A DNA stretch of 64,000 nt from contig CAKZPV010000017.1 of assembly GCA_937139405.1 (NCBI GenBank), forward strand, positions 1 through 64,000, written 5' to 3'. This document shows positions 54,909-63,872 of the stretch, piece after piece. The translations under genes were made by a program, and so were the position numbers. Within the stretch, counting starts at the first letter, position 1. Each line of letters starts with the position of its first letter. The DNA is from an uncultured Nitrospirota bacterium (GTDB lineage: Bacteria; Nitrospirota; Nitrospiria; Nitrospirales; UBA8639). The notes under the pieces were generated by a model. The model saw nothing but the letters and a program-made list of their open reading frames with translations, had not been told where the DNA came from and ran no database searches.

Positions 54909-55286
54909 ATGGACATACAAGAAGCCCTAATTGCCTTTGATGCTCTTTCACAGGAAACCCGATTACGTGTGTTTCGCCTATTAGTCGAATTCGGGCCGGA
55001 AGGCGCTGCGGCTGGTGCCCTCCGTGAAGCCGTAGACATTCCTCACAACACGTTGTCTTTCCATTTGTCTCATATGAGCAATGCCAAACTGGTTTCGTCG
55101 CGTCGAAATGGCCGGTCCATTATTTACAGCGCGAATTTCGAGTTTTTTACTAACCTCATTCGGTTCATGGTGGAGGATTGCTGCAATGCTGAAATGGCTA
55201 GTATCCGTGACAGCAAGAAAAAGGGATGCAGCATTATAGAACTGACTCATTGCTGTGAGCCGTCAAAAAAGGAGAAAGCCTCATGA
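54909..55286 (+). CDS. arsR: ArsR-family metalloid-sensing repressor
   Basis: 125 aa winged-helix protein: LSQETRLRVFRLLVEFGPEG, IPHNTLSFHLSHMSNAKLVS, RRNGRSIIYSAN. Cys-rich C-terminus (VEDCCNAEMAS, KKGCSIIELTHCCEPS) probably binds As(III), like AfArsR-type sensors rather than the E. coli N-terminal site. The start lies 7 bases after the -10 box. Its stop overlaps the next gene by ATGA. It would repress its own operon until arsenite binds. Confidence 0.9.
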   Translation: MDIQEALIAFDALSQETRLRVFRLLVEFGPEGAAAGALREAVDIPHNTLSFHLSHMSNAKLVSSRRNGRSIIYSANFEFFTNLIRFMVEDCCNAEMASIRDSKKKGCSIIELTHCCEPSKKEKAS

Positions 55287-55759
55287 AACGTCTTCACATA
55301 CATATCGGCGTTCAAGAATTGGATGAATCCATTCGATTCTACAATACCTTGTTTGGCATAGAGCCAACGAAAACCAAACCCGGTTATGCGAAATGGATGT
55401 TGGACGATCCATCCGTCAACTTTACGATTTCCACTCGTGCTTCTCAGCAGGGAGTGGACCACCTTGGCATTCAGGTCGATGAGGATCACGAGCTCAGTGA
55501 AGTTCGCGATCGTCTTTCTAAAGCTGATATGGCAACGTTTCATGAAGGAGAAACGGTATGCTGTTACGCACGCTCTGATAAAACTTGGGTTCAAGACCCG
55601 TCGGGTCTGCCGTGGGAAGCGTATCGAACGATGGAAGATGCAGAGGCATTTTCCGAAGGGTTAGGGAATCCCGATAGCGCATGTTGTACATCAGAAACAA
55701 AGGGCGAACCTGATTGTTGTGAACCCTCACAAGAAACGGTGGGGTGCTGCGGGTCATAA
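55283..55759 (+). CDS. arsI: ArsI/CadI-type organoarsenical lyase with Cys-rich tail
   Basis: 158 aa glyoxalase-fold protein. MKRLHIHIGVQELDESIRFY, GVDHLGIQVDED, and the vicinal pair in ETVCCYARSDKTWVQDPSGL are the ArsI hallmarks; the Cys pair binds trivalent organoarsenicals and the fold holds Fe(II). The reaction is cleavage of the C-As bond. A tail after residue ~130 adds three more CC pairs (SACCTSE, DCCEPS, GCCGS), unusual and likely metal binding. Overlaps arsC by 16 bp. Confidence 0.85.
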   Translation: MKRLHIHIGVQELDESIRFYNTLFGIEPTKTKPGYAKWMLDDPSVNFTISTRASQQGVDHLGIQVDEDHELSEVRDRLSKADMATFHEGETVCCYARSDKTWVQDPSGLPWEAYRTMEDAEAFSEGLGNPDSACCTSETKGEPDCCEPSQETVGCCGS

Positions 55760-56181
55760 ACGAGAAGAGCTTGACCGTTCTGTTTCTTTGCACGGGCAAT
55801 TCAGCGCGGAGCATCATGGCCGAAGCGATTCTCAATTCAGGAGGCCATCCTGGATTTGCAGCGTTCAGCGCCGGAAGCATACCGACAGGAAAAGTAAATC
55901 ACAAAGCCATTGAGACACTGAAGCATCACGGCATCGAACCCATAGAGCCGAGCAGCAAGTCATGGGATGAATTCACTGATACAAGATTTGATCTGGTGGT
56001 CACCGTATGCGATCAAGCGGCAGGTGAAACCTGTCCTCTCTTTCCAGGCAGTCCGAGAAAACTGCACTGGAGCATACCTGATCCAGCCCATGCCATGGGC
56101 AGTGAAGAAGAAATTAACGCGGCCTTCGACGAAGCCTTCGTCTTACTCCAAACCCGTATTGAAAAAGAACTGTTGCTATGA
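55744..56181 (+). CDS. arsC: Thioredoxin-coupled arsenate reductase (LMW-PTP type)
   Basis: 145 aa from the GTG at 55744. The P-loop [18 protein letters not shown] contains the catalytic Cys and SARS loop. [17 protein letters not shown] holds the second and third Cys of the relay, and HWSIPDPA the Asp of the acid loop. It reduces As(V) to As(III), which Acr3 exports. Stop overlaps acr3 by ATGA. This completes the operon. Confidence 0.92.
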   Translation: MLRVINEKSLTVLFLCTGNSARSIMAEAILNSGGHPGFAAFSAGSIPTGKVNHKAIETLKHHGIEPIEPSSKSWDEFTDTRFDLVVTVCDQAAGETCPLFPGSPRKLHWSIPDPAHAMGSEEEINAAFDEAFVLLQTRIEKELLL

Positions 56182-57257
56182 GTGAACAATCACCCCTTGG
56201 TGTGTTTGGCCGTTACTTAAGCCTTTGGGTCGGATTGTGTATCCTGACAGGTATTGGGCTGGGCAATGTTTTTTCCTCGCTCTTCCAGGTGGTAGCTGAC
56301 CTGGAATATGCCAACGTCAACGTCATCGTGGCGGTGTTCATCTGGGTGATGATTTATCCGATGATGACGCAAGTGGATTTGTCCAGCTTGAAAAACCTTG
56401 GACGCAGGCCGCGCGGCCTCTGTATTACACTGGTGGTCAACTGGCTGGTTAAGCCCTTCACGATGGCAGCCCTGGGCATTCTGTTTTTTGAGCATGTGTT
56501 TGCCGGTTTAGTAGAGCCTCAGACAGCCAAGGAATATGTTGCCGGAATGATCCTGCTGGGTGTGGCACCATGTACGGCGATGGTGTTTGTGTGGAGCCAA
56601 CTGACGCGAGGTGATGCTGGGTATACGCTCGTGCAAGTATCAATCAATGATCTCATCATGGTGTTTGCCTTTGCCCCTATCGCAGCCTTTTTACTTGGCC
56701 TCACTGATATAGTCGTACCGTGGGAAACCCTACTGCTGTCCGTTGTGCTTTATGTTGTGATTCCTCTAGGAGCGGGATATATGACCAGAAATTTCCTCAT
56801 AAAAAAAGACGGTAACGGAGACACGTTACAACGCTTTGTGAATCACCTTGAGCCGTATTCCATTATTGGTCTACTAGCAACTGTGGTGTTGCTATTCGGC
56901 TTTCAAGCAGAGACTATTCTTGAACAGCCGCTGGTTATCGGACTGATTGCCGTGCCTTTATTGATACAGAGCTACGGCATGTTCTTTTTTGCTTATGGGT
57001 GGTCGTATCTGTGGAACGTCCCACACAACATCGCTGCACCTGCGGCTCTGATCGGTACGTCAAATTTCTTTGAATTGGCCGTAGCTGTAGCCATTAGCGT
57101 ATTTGGCCTCCACTCCGGTGCGGCATTAGCCACGGTGGTCGGGGTATTGGTTGAAGTACCTGTCATGCTGTCATTGGTCGCTTTTGCAAACAGCACAGAG
57201 AAATATTTCATTCAAACAGAATTGCCACGAAAGCAGAATTTGGCAAGCCGGGCATAA
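56178..57257 (+). CDS. acr3: Acr3 arsenite efflux permease
   Basis: 359 aa with ten hydrophobic helices. The Acr3 signature [20 protein letters not shown] and a Cys in [20 protein letters not shown] (the arsenite-binding Cys) and [12 protein letters not shown] are present. It exports As(III) driven by proton motive force. Last gene of arsR-arsI-arsC-acr3; no arsA or arsH is present. Confidence 0.95.
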   Translation: MSEQSPLGVFGRYLSLWVGLCILTGIGLGNVFSSLFQVVADLEYANVNVIVAVFIWVMIYPMMTQVDLSSLKNLGRRPRGLCITLVVNWLVKPFTMAALGILFFEHVFAGLVEPQTAKEYVAGMILLGVAPCTAMVFVWSQLTRGDAGYTLVQVSINDLIMVFAFAPIAAFLLGLTDIVVPWETLLLSVVLYVVIPLGAGYMTRNFLIKKDGNGDTLQRFVNHLEPYSIIGLLATVVLLFGFQAETILEQPLVIGLIAVPLLIQSYGMFFFAYGWSYLWNVPHNIAAPAALIGTSNFFELAVAVAISVFGLHSGAALATVVGVLVEVPVMLSLVAFANSTEKYFIQTELPRKQNLASRA

Positions 57258-57665
57258 TAACTATTAACACACCGATGTCTCACATTTGTCTTTTTCTTTC
57301 TCAAACCACCAGCGGCGGCGTCCAGTCAAAATCCAAGTTGTACCATTACCAACTTGCCCAAACAGGTTCTCAAACAGATTGTACCCTTGAGGCGCATAAA
57401 CTAAAGCCTTGTAAGAGCTGGCCTTTCATCTAAATGACCCACTGATCCCGTATAAGCTGTGGCTAATTTCCTTGAAAACGAACGCATTAATTTAGCGCTT
57501 CTCTTTAGAGATTTCCCTTTGTTCCTATTCTCAAAAATTGGTCTGGCGATAAGGCCACGTCCGCTTTAGACTGAAAGAAGTAAATTGGGAATTATTTGAT
57601 GAATCGAGTAACCTGTCATTTCGTTAAGTGAGTGAAACAAGGACCCAGACAGTCATGACACCATC
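57258..57665. other. Intergenic region with dispersed repeat copy (H)
   Basis: No gene. 57300-57470 aligns with 26330-26490 (TCAAAATCCAAGTTGTACC, ACTTGCCCAAACAGGTTCTC). A likely promoter for the dehydrogenase lies at the right end. Confidence 0.55.
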
Positions 57666-58706
57666 ATGCTCCAGGTAGAAGCACTCAAGATCAAAGGATT
57701 TGAAAGCGTGGTGGTGGGAAGAGACTCGTCCTCCAATTTACATGCGATCATTGCGGTGCATTCCACCAAGCTCGGACCCTCCTTGGGAGGCATTCGGATG
57801 TGGCCGTATACCAATGAGAAGGAAGCCTTACAGGATGTACTCCGATTAGCGGCGGCCATGACCAAAAAATCCGCGATCTCGGGGTTACAGATGGGTGGCG
57901 GTAAAGCCGTGATCATTGGTGATCCCGGAACAGATAAAACCCGATTATTGCTTCGCTCCATGGGTGAATTCATCGACTCACTTCATGGGAAATATATCGC
58001 AGCCAAAGATTCGGGGATCTTGCCGGAAGATTTAGATATCGTGGCAGAAACGACGAACCACGTGACGGGAACCACTGATAAGCATGGGGGTAGTGGGGAT
58101 CCGTCTCTGGCGACGGCCAAGGGGATTCTCGCGGGGATGCAAGCGGCCTGCAAATTCGTGTTAGGGGCCAATAACCTCCAAGATCGGGTAGTGGCCATAC
58201 AAGGAGTCGGGCAAGTAGGATGGAATTTAGGAAATCTTCTTACTCAACAGGGAGCAAAACTCTTTGTGGCTGACCTCCAACCTTTACGAGTCAAACAAGT
58301 GGAGCGATCTTGGAAGGCTACGGGTGTGCCATTGTCGAAAATCCATCAGATTCAGGCAGACATCTTTGCACCTTGTGCCCTTGGAGGCATATTGAATGCT
58401 CATACCATCCCGCAACTTCGAGCCAAAATTGTGGCTGGCGGTGCCAACAACCAATTTTTGGATGAGGAGCAAGATCCCTATTGCCTCATGAAGAGAAATA
58501 TCTGCCATGTTCCAGATTACATCTTGAATGCAGGCGGGTTGATCCATCTCTATGTGAAAGAAATTTTACATCAGCGACGATTAGCCCCATGGATTTCGAA
58601 TATTGGAAGAACTGTTGAGCAGGTGTTGTCGGCATCTTGCGAGAAACAGCTCCCTCCTTTAATCATGGCGGATCAAATGGCCAAGCAAAAACTTGAGTTT
58701 TCATGA
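57666..58706 (+). CDS. Leucine/valine dehydrogenase-family amino-acid dehydrogenase
   Basis: 346 aa. Glu/Leu/Phe/Val dehydrogenase architecture: catalytic domain with HSTKLGPSLGGIRMW and the Lys in GLQMGGGKAVIIGDP; then Asp in YIAAKDSGILPED; NAD-binding domain with VAIQGVGQVGWNLGNLL and VAGGANNQFLDEE. It would deaminate a branched-chain or related amino acid with NAD. The stand-alone gene suggests catabolism or nitrogen balance. Family assignment is firm; substrate is not. Confidence 0.9.
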   Translation: MLQVEALKIKGFESVVVGRDSSSNLHAIIAVHSTKLGPSLGGIRMWPYTNEKEALQDVLRLAAAMTKKSAISGLQMGGGKAVIIGDPGTDKTRLLLRSMGEFIDSLHGKYIAAKDSGILPEDLDIVAETTNHVTGTTDKHGGSGDPSLATAKGILAGMQAACKFVLGANNLQDRVVAIQGVGQVGWNLGNLLTQQGAKLFVADLQPLRVKQVERSWKATGVPLSKIHQIQADIFAPCALGGILNAHTIPQLRAKIVAGGANNQFLDEEQDPYCLMKRNICHVPDYILNAGGLIHLYVKEILHQRRLAPWISNIGRTVEQVLSASCEKQLPPLIMADQMAKQKLEFS

Positions 58707-58762
58707 AGGGGCTTTCTTCCTTCTAAGTCCGCTCACAGGCTACTCCGGAAAGAAACTCGGAA

Positions 58763-60499
58763 TCACGCAAAGACATCAATGAGCCTCCCGTTCGGTCCGA
58801 GTCGATCGTTCAATGAGTTCTCAGTCTTCGTCGCAAGCGTCACAAGACTCTCGATTAGTCCGTCATCATTCTTCGTCAATGAACCAAACAGCAAATCATT
58901 GACAGAGTTCGGAGCTCTTTGAAGTCTAGCGAGCAAGAGACTCTGGTTAATGCCAGAGTTCGAAACATCCAAAACTTTGTTGGCTGTTGCACGAAAGTCA
59001 AAATTCAATCCAAACCTGCTTCGAAACTCTGGGCCGTTTGTTTGATAAATTTCTCCGAGAAGGTCTTGGAAGTCCTGACGAAGTTTTGTGAGAAATGGTC
59101 CAGCTTCTTTTCCAAACTGCTTTGTATCGAATAAGGGATTAAACTCTTCAGCTACATCCTTAAGAGCTTGAATGACTTCTTTTGCTTGATTCGATGAAAG
59201 CCCATCTTTTGGTTTTCTACTCACCCCTGTTCCTTCTTCTGGAGCATAGGTACCTTCGGTAATCTGAAGAGCCGAGAACAATCCGGTTCCATTGCTATTC
59301 AGCACGAGGGATGATGCGACTTCATTTGAGGTAATAGAAACCCGTTGCCCACTCCCAATCAACGTTGCCGTAACATCAGCCGCAGATGCGGTAATACGAA
59401 CAAGAATATCATTTAAAGAATCCTCTTGTACGTCGATGGCTATAGAGGTTCCGTTGATAAGGAATGACCCGTTTTGCACTGAAGAAAATTGAGCGACCTC
59501 ATCTAAAGGCCGATCGGCATCTCCAAGAGCATCTTGTCCTTGAACTGCAGTGGCACTGTTCAGTTTTGTTGCAGCTAAAAATCCTGACGTATCCGTTCCC
59601 ACTGTGATTGTCGGAGTAGAACCAGACGTTTTCTGCGTGAATAGTACCGACTCCGTACCTCCATCGAACGTGGCTGTCACGCCGGCACTAGACGCTGTAA
59701 TTTTTGCTAGTACGGTGTTAATTGAATCATCTATCGCAACAGAAATGGTGACGCCGTTCACTTCGAAAGACCCAGCTGAAACGGACAATCCGTTTTCAAA
59801 ATTCGGATTATCATTTCGGCTACCATTAAAGGGTTTGGTGGGATCTACAACACTGCCTGTCGCGTCAAATACATCCACGGTAAAAGAATCACCAAACGTA
59901 AGAGTTCCGGAACTTAAGCTCAGCGTCAGACCGTTTTGAAGTGTCACTTGATCGTCAGCTTGATATAAATTGAGGTTGAGAGTTTCTATCAATTGGCTTT
60001 GACTATCTCTAACCTCTAACGTAAGCACAGGAGAAACTCCAACCACTCCTCCTCCGGTGACTTGAAATGTCAAAGTATCCGTTCCATTGTCTCCATCGTA
60101 CACACCTCCAATTGTCGGCAAGCTTGTCGAGCTACCCCCAAACGATGGCCCAAAAGGCGAAAAAGACGTTGAGGTACTATTCACTTCTTCGGTTGAGCTC
60201 AGAGTCGTTGGTGTCGCGACTGTAGTCGTGAGTCCTAAATTGGCGCTAGAAGCTGTATTCGCTGCCTGCGTACCGACTCCACCGCGCCGGACCACGTGTG
60301 ATGTAGGAAGTGGGGTATTGATGGCTTCTAAGGATGCAAGAAGTTTTCGGATCTGTCTTCGGGCAAACACGAGTTGTTCTTGGGTATCAGGAAGTTCCAC
60401 AGGTTCAGAGGGAAGATTTCTCTGTGCCCCTGCACTGAAGTTCACAGAAATTTGGCTGGCCCCAAAAGGATTAGCACTGGTAACAGCATTAAATTGCAT
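58763..60499 (-). CDS. FliD-like flagellin-hook-IN-motif protein
   Basis: 578 aa. Residues ~240-310 and ~335-410 are two flagellin hook IN motifs (GSFEVNGVTISVAIDDSINT and GSFLINGTSIAIDVQEDSLN, each followed by ITAS-A-VTAT). The N-terminus (QFNAVTSANPFG, QEQLVFARRQIRKLLASLEA) and Ser/Thr-rich linker are unlike classic FliD, and the C-terminal part is helical (FRATANKVLDVSNSGINQ). It may be a diverged hook cap or a secreted structural protein. There are no other flagellar genes in the window. Confidence 0.7.
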   Translation of the reverse strand: MQFNAVTSANPFGASQISVNFSAGAQRNLPSEPVELPDTQEQLVFARRQIRKLLASLEAINTPLPTSHVVRRGGVGTQAANTASSANLGLTTTVATPTTLSSTEEVNSTSTSFSPFGPSFGGSSTSLPTIGGVYDGDNGTDTLTFQVTGGGVVGVSPVLTLEVRDSQSQLIETLNLNLYQADDQVTLQNGLTLSLSSGTLTFGDSFTVDVFDATGSVVDPTKPFNGSRNDNPNFENGLSVSAGSFEVNGVTISVAIDDSINTVLAKITASSAGVTATFDGGTESVLFTQKTSGSTPTITVGTDTSGFLAATKLNSATAVQGQDALGDADRPLDEVAQFSSVQNGSFLINGTSIAIDVQEDSLNDILVRITASAADVTATLIGSGQRVSITSNEVASSLVLNSNGTGLFSALQITEGTYAPEEGTGVSRKPKDGLSSNQAKEVIQALKDVAEEFNPLFDTKQFGKEAGPFLTKLRQDFQDLLGEIYQTNGPEFRSRFGLNFDFRATANKVLDVSNSGINQSLLLARLQRAPNSVNDLLFGSLTKNDDGLIESLVTLATKTENSLNDRLGPNGRLIDVFA

Positions 60500-60955
60500 A
60501 ATTTTCTAAGCAAGCGCGACCATTCTCGGTCTGTCCAAACACCCCCTGCGAGTAGAACGTTTGGAGGCAGTCAGTATCAATCATGAATTACGAAAGACAC
60601 CGTAATCAAAAACGAATGTGTTCGAAAGCAGGCAGGGCATCATCAATAACGATGAGACAGGGCGAGTGTGCCGGAGGATTACCACGCACCGTCCCGATGT
60701 TATAGGGAGGCGCACAGGGTCATGAAAAATTCCGGCAATCCCGCTGTCCTATGGACCATGTCCACGTAGACCGGTGACTTTGTGCCCCTATCCTTTCAGA
60801 TAAGGTGACCTTTTCGAAATTCCCGCTCTTTCTATTCGATTATCGGAAGAATTTGGAAAACCCTTGCATGCTAGAGGAACCGACGGTTCCGCTCTATTGA
60901 TTCTAGTTTTTCTTCAACAAGGGACATTTGGAGAGGATAGACAGAGATACGACAC
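60500..60955. other. Intergenic region between FliD-like and KefB-remnant genes
   Basis: About 455 bp; should contain the promoter of the leftward gene. Nothing else recognised. Confidence 0.35.
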
Positions 60956-61777
60956 GTGACATTGGAAAAACTACTCTTATTTTTTCTTCACGAAGTGAAG
61001 TCAGGTTATTTCAGCGCCCATAATCAATCGTTGTTCCTCCGCACTCAATTCTGGCAGTCCTCATCTGTCCGGCCGACCACACTACAGACCTACACACAAC
61101 TGGCAAAGAAAAAGACGGCGACATTTCCTGAAATGAATGTGTTGTTTGCTATTGTTGAAGCGGTGTCCATTCTCGCTCTGATTATCATTGCTGCCAGATA
61201 TATTTTGAATCCCCTCCTCAACATGCTCGTCCGTTTTGGTTCTCCTGAAATTTTTACGGCGACAGCATTGCTGTTGGTCTTGGGTTCCGCTCAAGCTATG
61301 GAGTGGATTGGCTTGTCGATGGCGATGGGAGCCTTCATCGCCGGTCTCTTGCTCGCGGATTCATCGCATCGCCATGAGATTATTACAGAGGTCAAACCCT
61401 TTCGAGGCTTATTACTCGGCTTGTTCTTTCTGTCTATGGGGATGTCGTTACACATGAGCCTCTTACTCGAAACACCGATTCTGTTTGCGGTGGCAGTGGC
61501 AGGGTTACTGACCGTCAAGTTCGTAACCCTTTGGCCCTTGGCGCGTTTATTCGGTGTGTCGGTGAACATCTCTGTTTCCGTGGCATTACTCCTGGCTCAG
61601 AGTGGTGAATTTGCATTAGTCCTCTTTGCCTTAGCTGATGGAATGGGGCTTTTAGAGGAACAAATATTCCAACAGCTTCTTCTGGTGGTTGCCCTGCGCA
61701 TGTTGGCCACACCCGCGTTGGAATACTTCGCCTACAAGAATTTTTTGGCCACCCGTAAAGCTATTACGCCCGGATAG
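60956..61777 (+). pseudogene. Truncated KefB/CPA2 antiporter
   Basis: From about residue 60 the product matches the second half of a CPA2 cation/proton antiporter: VEAVSILALIIIAARYILNP, MEWIGLSMAMGAFIAGLLLA, FRGLLLGLFFLSMGMSLHM, ALLLAQSGEFALVLFALAD. The first five or so helices are missing, and the RCK/TrkA-N domain that should follow is absent. The first 60 residues (FLRTQFWQSSSVRPTTLQ) are scrambled, with only a trace of a transporter sequence. Very likely a remnant, though a partial membrane protein could still be made. Confidence 0.7.
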
Positions 61778-61792
61778 GAAGACTCGTGGTGA

Positions 61793-62161
61793 TCAAGAAA
61801 AAGTCCTCTTGGCTTTCCTTGTCACTCGCTTGATGACGCTTTCTACCTTGCCTAAAGCCTGCCCAACGGCTTTTCCAGCGTCCTTGGCCATGTTCGTTGT
61901 CTTCAACTTGGTCTTCTTGGTTACCGCTTTTACAGTTGATGTACCTTTGCTCACTTTTTTCTTGACCACTTTTTTTGCTTTCACAGCTTTTTTCTTCGCA
62001 GTCTTTTTAGCAACTTTTCCTACCCGAGTGACTTTTTGAGCTGTGGCTTTCTTAGCTTGAGTCGCTTTAGTGGTGACTTTCTTTTTAGCCTGCTTGCCTT
62101 TTTGGCTCACTTTCCGTGAAACCTCTTTAGCTTTCTTTTTAATTGCTGATGATAGGGCCAT
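61793..62161 (-). CDS. Histone H1-like Lys/Ala-rich protein
   Basis: 122 aa. The whole chain is Lys/Ala/Thr/Val-rich (KKKAKEVSRKVSQKGKQAKK, KVAKKTAKKKAVKAKKVVKK) with no Trp, like bacterial histone-H1 nucleoid proteins (HctB/KARP type). It should bind DNA non-specifically. The ATG at 62161 has AGGAGAAGG upstream, directly preceded by five TTGG repeats (complement AACC), see findings. Confidence 0.8.
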   Translation of the reverse strand: MALSSAIKKKAKEVSRKVSQKGKQAKKKVTTKATQAKKATAQKVTRVGKVAKKTAKKKAVKAKKVVKKKVSKGTSTVKAVTKKTKLKTTNMAKDAGKAVGQALGKVESVIKRVTRKAKRTFS

Positions 62162-62173
62162 TACCTTCTCCTG

Positions 62174-62193
62174 TTGGTTGGTTGGTTGGTTGG
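62174..62193. repeat. (TTGG)5 tetranucleotide tract before the H1-like gene
   Basis: Five perfect TTGG units, then TTGA-TTG. On the leftward strand it is (CCAA)5 just upstream of the AGGAGAAGG site at 62164-62172. Such tracts can change length by slippage and alter ribosome-site spacing or promoter geometry. The remainder of 62194-62532 holds no clear gene. Confidence 0.75.
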
Positions 62194-62532
62194 TTGATTG
62201 TTATGTATCATCCTACTCTTGAAATTTTTGTTCTCTTCTCTTCTGAGAACCAAAGAAAATTCATTAAACGAGTTCAAACAAGAGCATTTGTGAAAAGCTG
62301 CATCTCACATGCCCTGCCTGATGAAGTAATGTATAAACCACCACTTATTAATTCTTGGTCGATCAGAAATTTATTGGCGAGTCACAGATTTCATTGGGAA
62401 ATGAATCACAACAGATTAGATGATAACATTCCTGAGCATACAAAACAGTCTTCACTTCTTATGGATTCTCATTGACTATTCGAAAATCAACACCACATCA
62501 TTATTGTTGATGATGATTTCGAGTCAATCGCC

Positions 62533-62784
62533 TTAATTGACCAAATCAGCTTTCCCTCCTGGCTTTTCCAAATCAAGATAGCGAGGTGTTATTTGCCTTG
62601 CATCATCTGAATCGATGTTGATTGTTGCCCTATTCACACTTTCGACCATGCCATAGACGATTCGGTGATTTGGGGAGAGATGGGTAGCGACTGTACTCTC
62701 TTCGAATGTTTCTCCACTTTTCTGTAGAGGCCCCTCACTAACAAAACTCATCGAAGCTCCAGCTACACACAAGCAGAACAACAC
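62533..62784 (-). CDS. Small exported hypothetical protein
   Basis: 83 aa as annotated from the GTG at 62784. The N-terminus LFCLCVAGASMSFVSEG is a short signal-like segment without basic residues, so the true start may be elsewhere. The mature part has HRIVYGMVESVNRATINIDS and QITPRYLDLEKPGGKADL, resembling small exported proteins with an OB-like strand pattern. No firm family. Confidence 0.45.
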   Translation of the reverse strand: MLFCLCVAGASMSFVSEGPLQKSGETFEESTVATHLSPNHRIVYGMVESVNRATINIDSDDARQITPRYLDLEKPGGKADLVN

Positions 62785-63095
62785 CGACCAAGAAAGATGC
62801 TCCGTACAAAACTTTTGTTTCTAAATCATCATTCTCTTCATTCTTCATTACAATATTGATCTTCAGAATGCCAATAAGCGCAGCTCCGGAGCATGCCTAC
62901 ATGACCAATCAACAAATTCTTTTTTGCCTCTGAAAATGTGTGAGAACGGAAAAAGGATACCTCATTGTACATAATGTTCTGGGAAAACCATCATTTGTCT
63001 ATTGGCCATAATCTCGCTGCATTGCTATCAATGAAGCATGCTTATTTGGGATCAAGAAAGACCATGAGGCTATTACATAACTAAGGAGGTGTACG

Positions 63096-63260
63096 ATGTT
63101 AAGTTGGGCCATCACATTTCTCGTTGTTGCTCTGATTGCGGGTGCCATAGGACTAACTGGAGTGGCTGGAACAGCAACGAATATCGCGTGGGTGCTCTTT
63201 GTCGTGTTTCTTATTATTTTCGTGGTTAGCTTGGTAACGGGGCGCGGCCCTTCGACTTAG
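63096..63260 (+). CDS. DUF1328-family small membrane peptide
   Basis: 54 aa, ATG at 63096 with TAAGGAGGTG. The sequence [40 protein letters not shown] and the end [10 protein letters not shown] match the conserved DUF1328 two-helix membrane peptides widespread in Gram-negative bacteria. Function unknown, often stress-associated. Confidence 0.9.
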   Translation: MLSWAITFLVVALIAGAIGLTGVAGTATNIAWVLFVVFLIIFVVSLVTGRGPST

Positions 63261-63872
63261 ACAGAATCCTCATGTTCCCATAATTATCTCTCGGACACAC
63301 ATGATTCAGTGAGTTATGGGAATAGGTATATGAATTTCTACGTTTCATGTATTCATTGTGAAAAAGGGAATACGAAAGTAAACCACATGCTTGAGACTGG
63401 AGTAATTTTGTAGATCAGTATTGCAGGAAGCAGAATGAAACGATGATTGGACGACGCCAATATTGAAATTCAATTCTCTTATCGCACCTTGCACTTTTAA
63501 AGAGCCTCTCCGAACTTTAGGACCCCAACAACAAGTCAAGATGAACAGACTATTAAACAAGATTCACATTCTAAAAGCAGAATACTTCATGGCACTTGTA
63601 TCCACATTGACTCATTAAGGGGCTTGTTGAATCTTTCTCGAAGAAACCCAGAAGATTTCAATGCCGCAGGTCTACGAGAACAATCAAACCAATCCATCAA
63701 CAATATTGAGACATAAGACGTTGGGTGAAACAAAACAATATGTCAAAGGAACCCTGAGAGAACTTTCCTTACTCTTATTCCTGACTTTTTAACCCTACGA
63801 TTCTGGGAAGGTACTTTACCAGGTACGTTCGGAAAAGTAGTCCATGAATTTTAATATCCATGGAGTGAACCC
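63261..63872. other. Intergenic region before the MgtC-like gene
   Basis: About 610 bp of A/T-rich DNA with no supported gene. A frame at 63345-63560 (leftward) is short and lacks a ribosome site. A 16-bp inverted match to 49377-49392 lies at 63808-63823 but is at chance level. Confidence 0.35.

Noticed and set aside
62143-62475. Rightward 110-aa frame across the (TTGG)5 tract
   Set aside because: Overlaps the H1-like gene start and its early residues are only the tetranucleotide repeat translated; no ribosome site.
49377-63823. 16-bp inverted match at 49377-49392 and 63808-63823
   Set aside because: A 16-mer match is expected about once by chance in a window of this size; the flanks do not align.
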